Shown: piece after piece, positions 36,111-43,958 of the stretch
Layout of the letters: each line of letters opens with the position of its first letter
How positions within the stretch are numbered: position 1 is the first letter of the stretch
DNA from: Nocardia amamiensis NBRC 102102
GTDB lineage: Bacteria; Actinomycetota; Actinomycetes; Mycobacteriales; Mycobacteriaceae
Reading direction: 5' to 3'
Assembly: GCF_001612745.1 (NCBI RefSeq)
Contig: NZ_BDBA01000056.1
Coordinates: forward strand, 1-64,000
DNA: 64,000 bases
The notes under the pieces: generated by a model
What the model was told of the DNA's origin: nothing
What the model saw: the letters and a program-made list of their open reading frames with translations, nothing else
Database searches by the model: none
Program-made: the position numbers and the translations under genes

Positions 36111-37478
36111 GTGAAGGTTGTGGACCTGCAAGACCTGATCGCCTCCCTCCCCGACGGCGCGGTGCTCACCGACGCCGGTCTGCTCGCGAGCTACCGGCAG
36201 GACTGGGCGCGTGATCCGGACGCGGGCAGCGCCCTGGCCGTGGTACGCGCCACCAGCACCGATGACGTGGCCGCAACGCTGCGGTGGGCCAGCGCCCACC
36301 GCGTGCCGGTGATCCCGCGCGGCGCCGGGTCCGGACTGTCCGGCGGCGCGACCGCCGTCGACGGCGGGATCGTGCTGAGCACCGAGCGGATGCGCGCGAT
36401 TACGGTCGATCCGGTGACGCGGACGGCCGTGGTGCAGCCCGGTCTGCTCAACGCGGAGGTGAAGCGGGCGGTCGCCGAGCACGGACTGTGGTATCCGCCC
36501 GATCCGTCGTCGTTCGAGATCTGCTCGATCGGCGGCAACGCGGCGACCAACGCGGGCGGCCTGTGCTGTGTGAAGTACGGCGTCACCACCGACTATGTGC
36601 TGGGCATGGAGGTTGTGCTCGCCGACGGCACTGTCGTGCGGCTCGGCGGTCCGCGACTGAAGGACTCAGCGGGGTTGTCGCTGACCAAGCTGTTCGTCGG
36701 CAGCGAGGGCACGCTGGGGGTGATCACCGAGCTCACCCTGCGCCTGCTGCCCGCGCAGCCGCCGCAGAGCACGGTCGTCGCGAGCTTCGGCACACTCACC
36801 GCCGCCACCGAGGCGATCTTGACCATCACCGGCGAACTGCGGCCGTCGATGCTCGAGTTCATGGACTCGGTGTCGATCAACGCCGTGGAGGACGAGCTGC
36901 GGATGGGCCTGGATCGCACAGCTGCCGCGCTGCTGGTCGCGCGGTCGGACGCACCCGGCGAATTCGCTCGGCGCGAGGCGGAGATCATGGCGACCGCCTG
37001 CGAGAAGGCAGGCGCGACAGAGGTTTTCCACACCGACGACCCCGCAGAGGGTGAAGCTTTCGCCGCCGCACGGCGTTTCGCGATTCCCGCCGTGGAAAAG
37101 CTCGGCCCCCTGCTGCTGGAGGATGTCGGCGTCCCACTGCCCCGGCTCGGTGACCTGGTCACCGGCATCGCCGCGATCGCCGAACGCAACGCGGTGACGG
37201 TGTCGGTGATCGCGCATGCGGGCGACGGCAACACCCACCCCCTGATCGTGCACGACCCGTCCGACCCGGACCACACCGCACGAGCCCACCGCGCCTTCGG
37301 CGAGATCATGGACCTGGCCATCGCCCTCGGCGGCACCATCACCGGCGAACACGGCGTCGGCCGGCTGAAGAAGGCCTGGCTGCCCGACCAGCTCGGCCCC
37401 GACGTGATGGCCCTGACCCGGCGCATCAAGGACGCCCTCGACCCGAACGGCATCCTCAACCCCGGCGCGATCCTGTAA
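36111..37478 (+). CDS. glcD: FAD-linked oxidase, glycolate oxidase GlcD / D-lactate dehydrogenase type
   Basis: About 455 residues from the GTG at 36111 (GGGAGC six bases upstream). Frames that start further left read through the inverted repeat and are unlikely. N-terminal FAD_binding_4: VIPRGAGSGLSGGATAVDGG; central SIGGNAATNAGGLCCVKYG; C-terminal FAD-oxidase_C with VIAHAGDGNTHPLIVHDP and GEHGVGRLKKAWLP. It oxidises 2-hydroxyacids such as glycolate or D-lactate; substrate not defined. No glcE/glcF partner is seen. Its 3' end is duplicated in inverted orientation upstream. Confidence 0.9.
   Translation: MKVVDLQDLIASLPDGAVLTDAGLLASYRQDWARDPDAGSALAVVRATSTDDVAATLRWASAHRVPVIPRGAGSGLSGGATAVDGGIVLSTERMRAITVDPVTRTAVVQPGLLNAEVKRAVAEHGLWYPPDPSSFEICSIGGNAATNAGGLCCVKYGVTTDYVLGMEVVLADGTVVRLGGPRLKDSAGLSLTKLFVGSEGTLGVITELTLRLLPAQPPQSTVVASFGTLTAATEAILTITGELRPSMLEFMDSVSINAVEDELRMGLDRTAAALLVARSDAPGEFARREAEIMATACEKAGATEVFHTDDPAEGEAFAAARRFAIPAVEKLGPLLLEDVGVPLPRLGDLVTGIAAIAERNAVTVSVIAHAGDGNTHPLIVHDPSDPDHTARAHRAFGEIMDLAIALGGTITGEHGVGRLKKAWLPDQLGPDVMALTRRIKDALDPNGILNPGAIL
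37250..37401 (+). repeat. Right arm of the 152-bp inverted repeat (inside glcD)
   Basis: Segment of glcD near its 3' end, matched in reverse orientation by 35870-36021 with three mismatches. The arms enclose about 1.23 kb including most of glcD, so inversion or gene conversion between them is possible. Confidence 0.9.
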
Positions 37479-37524
37479 CCGCGCCAACGGAACATTCCCC
37501 GCCGCCAAGGAGTTCTACTCCATC

Positions 37525-37809
37525 ATGACGACCAGGCTCGAACACAACGTCGCCGACACCCGCTTCGAGATCTACCTCGACGACACCCTCGCCGGCTACG
37601 CCGACTACGCCGAAAACGCGGACAAGAAGGTCCGCGACTTCCACCACACCCTGACCTTCCCCGAATTCCGCGGCCACGGCATCGCCGCCCAAGTCGTCGC
37701 CTACGCCCTCGACGACTCCCGCAAGTCAGGCTTCTCCGTCATCCCCACCTGCTGGTACGTCGAAAAGTACATCGCCGAACACCGCGAATACGCCGACTTG
37801 GTCCCCTAA
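37525..37809 (+). CDS. Small GNAT-like N-acetyltransferase (YjdJ type)
   Basis: 94 residues, the short GNAT form. Motif A is FPEFRGHGIAAQVVAYALDD, the acetyl-CoA pyrophosphate loop. It ends with the usual VIPTCWYVEKYI, then REYADLV, as in YjdJ/YidJ homologues. Substrate unknown. Start ATG at 37525. It is the last gene of normal chromosomal type before the island-like segment. Confidence 0.88.
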   Translation: MTTRLEHNVADTRFEIYLDDTLAGYADYAENADKKVRDFHHTLTFPEFRGHGIAAQVVAYALDDSRKSGFSVIPTCWYVEKYIAEHREYADLVP

Positions 37810-37948
37810 CTGGTTCCGGCCCGCTACGGACCACCGCTTATTGGTTGTCCATAGCGCGCTTCCGGCACGCTGACCAGCATGTTGAGCTGTGGAGAGTTGA
37901 AGCCAAAGGTTTCGGCTCGTCGCCGTGCGGCTTTTCCGGTTTCGGCCG

Positions 37949-38248
37949 TCAGCCGTCGTCGAGATCGTTTTCGCCGAGTGGCGAATCGACCCAGTCGGTA
38001 ACGATCAGCGCCTCGATGATCGACTCGCCCTCTTCACCTCGAGCGGCCAGCATTTGGATGAAGCTGAACGGGTCGCCGATCCGCCCGTCACGATAGACCG
38101 GGCACCAGCGGCCGTCTTGATCGCACAACCACGAGGTGGGTGCGTCGGCCAACTCGTCCGGTGGATTTGGGTCGAGCGTGTCGGGCATGTTCCGCAGTGC
38201 CTCTGCCAGCCGAGCCAGATCTTCCGGGCTCAGCGCATAGTCGTTCAT
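37949..38248 (-). CDS. Acidic hypothetical protein, last gene of the radical SAM operon
   Basis: 99 residues, strongly acidic at the C-terminus (DWVDSPLGENDLDDG). Starts MNDYALSPEDLARLAEALRN, continues with WLCDQDGRWCPVYRDGRIG, which could form a small beta fold with two Cys. No family recognised. Starts within the stop of the 63-residue gene (4-bp overlap), so it belongs to the five-gene operon. Confidence 0.7.
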   Translation of the reverse strand: MNDYALSPEDLARLAEALRNMPDTLDPNPPDELADAPTSWLCDQDGRWCPVYRDGRIGDPFSFIQMLAARGEEGESIIEALIVTDWVDSPLGENDLDDG

Positions 38249-38436
38249 CGCGACCGCCCGCTATCGCGAACCAGCTTGCCGGACGACTCCAGCATCCAGA
38301 ACGCGACCGTCTTCGCCGGACACTGCCCGACGCGGCACTCGAGATGCACCTGCATCGCGTTGTGCGCGGCGTGCACGCTGGAGGAGAGCCAATCGGTGTT
38401 GCGGCAATCGACTCGGTTGACCAGCTCGTATGTCAT
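38245..38436 (-). CDS. Small Cys-containing hypothetical protein
   Basis: 63 residues. MTYELVNRVDCRNTDW then VHAAHNAMQVHLECRVGQCP, followed by AKTVAFWMLESSGKL. Cys at 11, 34 and 39 plus His at 22, 25 and 31 could bind metal. I recall similar small proteins encoded beside XRE regulators in actinobacteria, but no function is known. Lies 5 bp after the P-loop gene and overlaps the next gene by 4 bp. Confidence 0.7.
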   Translation of the reverse strand: MTYELVNRVDCRNTDWLSSSVHAAHNAMQVHLECRVGQCPAKTVAFWMLESSGKLVRDSGRSR

Positions 38437-38441
38437 CGTGC

Positions 38442-39077
38442 TTACTCCTCGACCGATGCGGTGAGTTCGGGCCGGGGTATCGGGCCGCCGAGGCGCTGGG
38501 CGGCGAAGTCGCAGGCCAGGGCGAGTGCTGTGTCGTGCCCTTCGGCGGTGAGCGGTAGCCAGGGCAGTGCCAGGTCACGTAAGACGGTTTCGATGTGGCG
38601 GTCAGCGAGTGTTCGGAACTGCTGGTTTCCATCCCGGACCTTGTTGGTTCCCAGTGGTATTTCCGGGTCGAGCTGGGTGCGGAAGATGAGGTCGTAGCAG
38701 TCGCTGTGCGAGCCCGCGACCATTTCCAGATGAGCCCACTGGGTGGGGTTTTCGCGTTCGCCTCGGTATTCGAGGGCCGCACGGTAATAGCCGAGTGCAT
38801 CAGGGACCGCTCGGTCGATGAGGACGACATCGGCGTGTAGCCAGGCTTCGATTTCGTTGCTGATTCCACGCGTGATGATCCACAAGGTGGACGCCCAGGT
38901 GTGGTTCCACAGAATCGGCAGTCCCATCCGCTGCGCCAGCTCACCGAGGTCTGCGACGGTTGCGACCGCGAGGCCCGACCGTCGGAGGTCGTGGGCCAGT
39001 CGGGCGAGGAAGGTGGACTTGCCGGTGGAATGGGTACCGACCACGGCGATCGTCACCGGTCGTTCGATCACGCTCAC
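38442..39077 (-). CDS. P-loop NTPase, NadR/nucleoside-kinase-like (AAA_28 type)
   Basis: 211 residues from the GTG at 39077, which overlaps the exonuclease stop as GTGA. Walker A is VVGTHSTGKST (residues 14-21 bind phosphate). The HxTGKST form and later VLIDRAVPDALGYYRAALEY (Walker B and a kinase-like arginine) resemble AAA_28 and NadR nicotinamide-riboside-kinase-like domains. A small-molecule or nucleotide kinase role is possible. The translational coupling with an exonuclease and a radical SAM enzyme suggests a joint pathway. Function unproven. Confidence 0.78.
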   Translation of the reverse strand: MSVIERPVTIAVVGTHSTGKSTFLARLAHDLRRSGLAVATVADLGELAQRMGLPILWNHTWASTLWIITRGISNEIEAWLHADVVLIDRAVPDALGYYRAALEYRGERENPTQWAHLEMVAGSHSDCYDLIFRTQLDPEIPLGTNKVRDGNQQFRTLADRHIETVLRDLALPWLPLTAEGHDTALALACDFAAQRLGGPIPRPELTASVEE

Positions 39078-39694
39078 CACAGACCGCCTTCGGGTTCGGT
39101 TGCCGGAACGAATTCCGGCAGCCCAGCCATTGCGACTACATCCGGCCAGTCCAGGTCGCCGTCGGTGACCAACGCGCACAGCAACTGCCAGGCTGCCCAA
39201 GCGTCGTACCCGGCGCGGTGGTAGCCCTGCCCGGCCACAGCGGAGGTGTCCAGTTGCCCGCGTTCGATGAGCTTGTCCAGCGCGGATGACGGCAGGCCAC
39301 GCCACACCGACTTCGCCAGTCGCAGAGTGTCGAGCATCAGGAACGGATTCCAGTCGGGAAGATGCGCCGCGAGCACCCGACGTTCCACAGTCGCGTTGTG
39401 GGCGACCACGATCCGGCCGGCCAGCATCGCGCCGATGTCCTCGGCGACTTCATCCCAGGGCGGGCAGTCGGCCAGGTCGGCGTTGGTGATCCCGTGCACC
39501 TTACGCGTCACAATCGACGTGACCGGCTGATGCGGCTTGACCAGCCAGGACCGCAACGATTCGACGGTGACCGGCCCATCGACGGGCAGCACGGCGATCT
39601 CGACGATCTCCGGCGGATTGTGTCCGTTGCCCTCCACATCGACCACGGCGAACTGGCGGTCCCGCAATGCATTCGGAAACGCTGAGGTTGTCAT
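39074..39694 (-). CDS. DnaQ-like DEDD 3'-5' exonuclease
   Basis: 206 residues, a single RNase-T/DnaQ fold. Motif I FAVVDVEGNG gives Asp19 and Glu21. Motif II VVAHNATVERRVLAAHLPDW has Glu104 where Asp is usual. Motif III GYHRAGYDAW gives His159 and Asp164 (DEDDh type). It should remove nucleotides from 3' ends of DNA or RNA. The Asp-to-Glu change may lower activity or suit another substrate. It overlaps both neighbours by 4 bp, so it is translated together with them. Confidence 0.85.
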   Translation of the reverse strand: MTTSAFPNALRDRQFAVVDVEGNGHNPPEIVEIAVLPVDGPVTVESLRSWLVKPHQPVTSIVTRKVHGITNADLADCPPWDEVAEDIGAMLAGRIVVAHNATVERRVLAAHLPDWNPFLMLDTLRLAKSVWRGLPSSALDKLIERGQLDTSAVAGQGYHRAGYDAWAAWQLLCALVTDGDLDWPDVVAMAGLPEFVPATEPEGGLW

Positions 39695-40851
39695 CGTGCT
39701 CCTCTCGTGGTGGGCCAGCCGAGATCGGCGCGGCCGTGACGTCGGTGGTGATGTGGTTTATCGACGTCATGAACCTGGTAACCGAGGCCATGCTGCATGA
39801 AGTAGCGCCGCTGCTCATCCAAGCCGGACACGACGATGGCGCGGCGATTGATCTCTACGAAGCTGCCGCCAAGCTCGTCGGCCTGTTCGGCCACCCGCTG
39901 TTCTTCGGGTCGCCGCCATGCCTGCGAACAGCGCCGCTGCTGAGCCGACGGGCAGATATCGCACAACTCCCGGATACCGTAGTGACCGTTGTAGTCGGCG
40001 ACCCGATGCGCGAAGGCAACAGCACAGCTGGTCTTGCGAAACAGAGGAGATCCGGCCCGAACCGTCTCGGCAGCGCCGAGTATCCGCCGCTCCAGCAGCT
40101 CGGGAAACACCTTCCGCCGCGCGGATTCTGGATACGGCTCCGGCAGCCCGTTCACCCGGTAGTAATCGCGGATCTGATCCTTGAAGAACAACCCGGTGAA
40201 CACCGTCGCGTGGGCATGACGGCTCAGCTCGAGCGCCCGCTGCAAGTGAGCCGTCGAATCGTTGAGCCCAGGCACGATGGGTCGCCAGTACAGCACCACC
40301 CGATACCGGTCGGCGTGCGCGAAAGCCGTCTTCAACGAGCTGGCCGCGATACCGGAATCCACCGGCTCGATACGCGGATCATCGATTCCCGAATACGTCA
40401 CCAGCACAGTAACTTTCAAATTCCTGATCGTGTTCAGCACCGCGCAGTCCTCTGGTTCGACCCGCCAGCGGGTGATCACCAGGACGTGGTTGGTCAAGCC
40501 GCGTTCGTCCAGCAACTTCAGCATCGAGAGGGTATGCGGTCTGACCCTCGGCAACATCGGATCGGTGGCCCGGTTGAGCAACTGGATCGGCGTCACATGT
40601 GGACGGAAGTAACGGTGCTCAGTCAGCATTGCTGCGGCCTGCTCATCGCTCATCAGCGCACGCGGCACCTTCATCTCGAAGTTGTCGAACAAGTGCCGCA
40701 CGCAGTACCCACAATCCAGCGGACACCCCACGATCCAGTTCACGCTGAGCCCGGATTTGCGGTACTCGACCACATCCAGCAGCTCCGGCCGCATCCGCGC
40801 TCGCTGCGCCGCGTCCAACAGCGCCAGCCCGTGCCGAGTCGTCGTTGTCAT
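39691..40851 (-). CDS. Radical SAM protein, SPL/photolyase-like
   Basis: 386 residues from the ATG at 40851. The Fe4S4-SAM motif CxxxCxxC is in NWIVGCPLDCGYC with Cys43, 47 and 50. The GVExR-like strand and TIM-barrel segments (TPIQLLNRATDPMLP, LVITRWRVEPED) resemble the COG1533 group that contains spore photoproduct lyase. A C-terminal cluster of Cys276, 297, 300 and 308 could hold an auxiliary Fe-S centre. First gene of the five-gene operon, divergent from the XRE regulator. Chemistry unknown; nucleic acid or nucleotide modification is a guess from the partners. Confidence 0.82.
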   Translation of the reverse strand: MTTTTRHGLALLDAAQRARMRPELLDVVEYRKSGLSVNWIVGCPLDCGYCVRHLFDNFEMKVPRALMSDEQAAAMLTEHRYFRPHVTPIQLLNRATDPMLPRVRPHTLSMLKLLDERGLTNHVLVITRWRVEPEDCAVLNTIRNLKVTVLVTYSGIDDPRIEPVDSGIAASSLKTAFAHADRYRVVLYWRPIVPGLNDSTAHLQRALELSRHAHATVFTGLFFKDQIRDYYRVNGLPEPYPESARRKVFPELLERRILGAAETVRAGSPLFRKTSCAVAFAHRVADYNGHYGIRELCDICPSAQQRRCSQAWRRPEEQRVAEQADELGGSFVEINRRAIVVSGLDEQRRYFMQHGLGYQVHDVDKPHHHRRHGRADLGWPTTRGAR

Positions 40852-40982
40852 GCTTCGATCTCCCCTCGATTCCGGGGCAGGTCCCACATCTGCCCTGCTC
40901 CGAGGAAACCGCCGCGCACCGCAGATCAGGAAGGTGGCAACTCCCCCGAAAGGCGACTTGCCACCGCTTGCGGTGAGCCAGA

Positions 40983-42470
40983 ATGGACCCCATGCGCAAG
41001 GGGGTACCGACCGAACCCGATCCGCGACCAGCGGCCGTCGCCGATCGGCTGGCGCGAGAAATCAAGCGGCGCAGGCTCGAAGCCGGGGTGAGCCAACGCG
41101 CACTGGCCACCAGGATCGGCTACTCGCGGCAGTACGTATCCATGACCGAATGGGAGAACGCCAACCTCCCCTCGCAAGAGCTCGTAGCGGCGATCGACAC
41201 TGCACTCGATGCGCACGGCGCACTCGTCGCACTGCGAGCCCAGGCAAAGTCCGATCAGCAGGAGTCTCATCGACAATCCGGCTCGGCGCGGTCGGCAAGC
41301 ACACCGAACGCAGATTCCGTCATGCTGCCGGTTGTGGTCAACGGGCGCATTCTGCCGGTACCGCTCGACCCGCGTATCGTCGCTTCCGCAGGTCTCGGAC
41401 CTGTCGAACAAACCGGCGACACCGACGATTGGGATGCCGTGATCAACCGTCGTGCACTTCTCGGTCAGGGATTTGTGGCAGCTGCTTCAACCGTAATCGA
41501 CCCCGACCTCGTTCTGAATATCGAACCAGTCAGTAGGCACCTCCGCTCCAGCGAAGTTTCGGACCGGACGGTCGCCAGTTTCACTGCTGTAACACGCCTA
41601 TTGGCAAGTCAAAGACAGAGCATTGCGCCGGATGCGCTGATAAATCTGATAGCGGCCCATCGAGAATCTGTCGCAGCTCTCTTCCGAGCTACACAGAACG
41701 ATCGCACAAGAAATCAACTCGGCTTGCTACTCGGGGAGACATCGATTGCTGCCAGTCGATTGTGGAGCGCGATCGGTGACCGTACGATGGCGCTGGCGAC
41801 TTGCGCCTTTGCGCGGCGGCTCGCAGCAGACATCGAGAACCCTGCGCTGGGTGGGATTGCGCGCATATTCGAAAGCAATCTCCGCTCGGATGCCGCTACG
41901 CTGATCGGCGCGGATGGCGATATCGTTGATGGACTCCGAATGCTCGGTGAAGCAGCTGCCGTAGCCGACCTGTTGCCACCCGCTGCCCAGGCGCGCATAG
42001 CCGCTGAGCAGGCGCAGGCGTACGCCGTACTGGAACTGACGAAGGAATGCCAGGAAGCCCTCACTCGCGCATGTCATGCGGTGGACTCGATCACCGAAGC
42101 GGACCAGACCGGATTATTCAGCGACTGGGATGCAACGCGCATCCTTGTCTACGAAGGGACGTGCTGGCTCTTCCTCGGTCGAGCACGAAAAGCAGTGAAG
42201 GCGCTCACCGAGGTATTGGAATTACTCCCCGACGGAAATAAAAATGTCGCCTTGGCTGCGCGTGTCGACCTTGCCACTGCCTACATTATGTCTGGCGAAC
42301 TCGAGGCAGGCTGCCGAATGCTCGGTGATACCTATGTCAGCTTGGCTGAGATCGGGAACCGACGAGGAATCGCGCGGGCTCAACACGCGTTGAAACGGCT
42401 GGACCGCTGGAAATGCGAGCAGCCGGTTCGTGAACTCAGGGAGCATATCGTCGGTCTCAGCACTCAGTGA
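40983..42470 (+). CDS. XRE-family regulator with helical repeat sensor domain
   Basis: 495 residues. N-terminal Cro/CI HTH (about 20-75): LAREIKRRRLEAGVSQRALA, then TRIGYSRQYVSMTEWENANL. The remaining 370 residues are Ala-rich helices with TPR-like spacing (for example CWLFLGRARKAVKALTEVLE), a common layout in actinobacterial XRE-TPR regulators that sense peptides or small molecules. Base composition of the second half is clearly lower in GC than the neighbours, suggesting transfer. Divergent from the radical SAM operon with a 131-bp gap, so it is its probable regulator. Starts at 40983 or the ATG at 40992. The 3' end overlaps the HAD gene by 7 bp. Confidence 0.87.
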   Translation: MDPMRKGVPTEPDPRPAAVADRLAREIKRRRLEAGVSQRALATRIGYSRQYVSMTEWENANLPSQELVAAIDTALDAHGALVALRAQAKSDQQESHRQSGSARSASTPNADSVMLPVVVNGRILPVPLDPRIVASAGLGPVEQTGDTDDWDAVINRRALLGQGFVAAASTVIDPDLVLNIEPVSRHLRSSEVSDRTVASFTAVTRLLASQRQSIAPDALINLIAAHRESVAALFRATQNDRTRNQLGLLLGETSIAASRLWSAIGDRTMALATCAFARRLAADIENPALGGIARIFESNLRSDAATLIGADGDIVDGLRMLGEAAAVADLLPPAAQARIAAEQAQAYAVLELTKECQEALTRACHAVDSITEADQTGLFSDWDATRILVYEGTCWLFLGRARKAVKALTEVLELLPDGNKNVALAARVDLATAYIMSGELEAGCRMLGDTYVSLAEIGNRRGIARAQHALKRLDRWKCEQPVRELREHIVGLSTQ

Positions 42471-43189
42471 TGCCGGATCAACGAGCGGACCGCTGAAACA
42501 ACTATGCTTGCCCCCAGCTCATCCAAGATTACGTCCGGGGAGTGCTGAACAAGTTCGTCACGATCGATACGGTGCGCAACCGCAATGACGTGGAACCCTG
42601 CGTGCCGAGCACAGGCGATGTCGTTCGGTGCATCACCGATAACGATAGTTCGTTCGGCGTCGAGTGCATCGCCATATCGAGCGGCAAAGCGCTTGGCTAC
42701 CACCGCAGGAAGTTCGAACCTGTCTCTTGCGTCCGAACCGAACCCGCCGATCTCCAGGTCGAGGTGTGAATTCAACCCGGCCACCCTGAGCTTGAACTCC
42801 GCAGCGGCACGTAGATTCCCGGTCAGGACGGTCTGCACGAACCCCTGCCCGTCCAGCGCGGCGATCGCTTCGGCGGCACCTGGATACGCAGGCTGGTCCC
42901 GCGCCAACTCTTCCTCGCCCTCCGCCATGACCAGCACCAATTCCTCATGGAACCGCGCAACCCCGAGTTCTGCTTGCTCTGGCGAAACACCGGACGCGAC
43001 AGCCGTGTCGACGACGATGGACTCATCGGTGTACCCGTGCACGCGTGCTGCCGGGAATACGACATCCGTCTCTTGAATCCCATATGTTCGAGCGACGGCC
43101 CTTCGTAGCCAACGCAAATCAGCAGGAATCAAGGTTCCGTCGATGTCCCACACGACGAGTCCCTGGTACGCCGCACACATGCCGACCAT
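42464..43189 (-). CDS. HAD-family hydrolase (phosphatase)
   Basis: About 241 residues from the ATG at 43189 (an ATG at 43180 is also possible). Motif I VVWDIDGTLIPADL has the nucleophile Asp and the acid/base Asp. Motif II is TVLTGNLRAAAEFK. Motif IV is TIVIGDAPNDIACARHAGFH. The four-helix cap spans about 25-105. It should hydrolyse a small phosphate ester. Convergent with the XRE gene, with stop overlap. It may complete the pathway of the radical SAM operon, but could also be a separate salvage phosphatase. Confidence 0.86.
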   Translation of the reverse strand: MVGMCAAYQGLVVWDIDGTLIPADLRWLRRAVARTYGIQETDVVFPAARVHGYTDESIVVDTAVASGVSPEQAELGVARFHEELVLVMAEGEEELARDQPAYPGAAEAIAALDGQGFVQTVLTGNLRAAAEFKLRVAGLNSHLDLEIGGFGSDARDRFELPAVVAKRFAARYGDALDAERTIVIGDAPNDIACARHAGFHVIAVAHRIDRDELVQHSPDVILDELGASIVVSAVRSLIRHH

Positions 43190-43257
43190 TCTGGCAGACC
43201 GAACCCACGAAGGGTGCTGTCGTCTCCGTCCTGGAGCAGGTGGTGAATCCGGCAGAG

Positions 43258-43289
43258 GTTCGGGCGTACGTTCCCAGGCACGCCCGAAC
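43258..43289. repeat. Perfect 10-bp hairpin upstream of the integrase remnant
   Basis: GTTCGGGCGT (43258-43267), 12-nt loop, ACGCCCGAAC (43280-43289). The right arm forms part of a 22-bp direct repeat (43276-43297) found again at 43924-43945. Confidence 0.7.
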
Positions 43290-43297
43290 GTCCTGCG
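43276..43297. repeat. 22-bp direct repeat, left copy
   Basis: AGGCACGCCCGAACGTCCTG plus CG; matches 43924-43945 at 20 of 22 positions. The copies bracket the integrase remnant and could be old attachment or footprint sites. Confidence 0.6.
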
Positions 43298-43423
43298 TTC
43301 TAGCGGTTGAGCGGATCGACTCGGAGAACAGAAGAGAGAGCGAGCTCGGTGTCGAGCCGGCTGTTGGAGCTCTAAACCCAGTGCGTCGACGTAGTTGCCC
43401 GGCGAGGTAAGTGCTGGGGTCAT

Positions 43424-43912
43424 GTGAACGGCGTCATGATGTTCGCGCTATCGAAGGGTGGCAAGACTCGTACCGTACCGGTGCCCGATGCCGTACTCGT
43501 ATCCATCGACAACCACATTCGGAGGTTCCCGCCCGTCTCTGTGACCTTGCCGTGGAGCAAGCCGGACGGGCAGCTGGTGACGGTGCCGCTGCTGATGACC
43601 GGCGAGGCGGGTCGGCTATACACCGGTGACCTGTTTACGAAGGTCGTGTGGATGGGGAGGTTCCGTAATTCCGGGCTGGAGTACCGCGGCCGGATCGACG
43701 GTATGCACGCGCTGCGGCACCTGTTCGCGTCGATGCTGCTGGCGGCCGGTTGCTCGGTGACCGAACTCGCTGAGTACCTCGGTCACAACGATCCCGGTTT
43801 TACGTTGCGTACCTATACCCATCTCGTGCCGTCGAGCTATGAGCGGGCGCGAGTTGCGATCGACCGGATGTTCGGGCGGCCTGTACTGCTCGACGGCCTG
43901 GAGACGGCCTGA
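43424..43912 (+). pseudogene. Truncated tyrosine recombinase (phage-type integrase), catalytic half only
   Basis: 162 residues correspond to the C-terminal half of the catalytic domain of a tyrosine integrase. GGKTRTVPVPDAVL is the beta-hairpin Lys region; MHALRHLFASMLLAAG gives the HxxR box; VTELAEYLGHNDP and LRTYTHLVPSSYE give the His and the nucleophile Tyr. The core-binding domain and the first Arg box (usually about 150-200 residues more) are absent, and the upstream 43190-43423 does not encode them. So the protein is not functional. It marks an integration event near fadE25. Confidence 0.85.
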
Positions 43913-43941
43913 GATGCGTATCGAGGCACGCCCGAACATCC
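43866..43941. repeat. 13-bp inverted repeat at the end of the integrase remnant
   Basis: GGATGTTCGGGCG (43866-43878) and CGCCCGAACATCC (43929-43941), perfect arms 50 nt apart. The right arm lies inside the 22-bp direct repeat. The core TTCGGGCG also forms the hairpin at 43258. Confidence 0.65.
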
Positions 43942-43945
43942 GGCG
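43924..43945. repeat. 22-bp direct repeat, right copy
   Basis: AGGCACGCCCGAACATCCGG plus CG; two mismatches relative to the left copy at 43276-43297. Lies just before the fadE25 stop. Confidence 0.6.
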
Positions 43946-43958
43946 ATCTACAGAAACA

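Larger units (their letters stand above)
37810..43958. mobile_element. Putative genomic island (degenerate integrated element)
   Basis: The segment between the GNAT gene and fadE25 carries an accessory gene set (radical SAM, exonuclease, P-loop NTPase, two small proteins, XRE regulator, HAD) and ends in a truncated tyrosine integrase. Parts such as 41450-42450 look visibly lower in GC than flanking genes. Twenty-two-bp direct repeats flank the integrase remnant. In M. tuberculosis I recall fadE25 next to different genes. No tRNA attachment site was found, so the limits are approximate. Confidence 0.45.

Noticed and set aside
35727..36482. Long minus-strand open frame before and across glcD
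   Set aside because: Only the part 35870-36021 is protein-like, and that is the inverted copy of the glcD 3' end. The rest is antisense to glcD.
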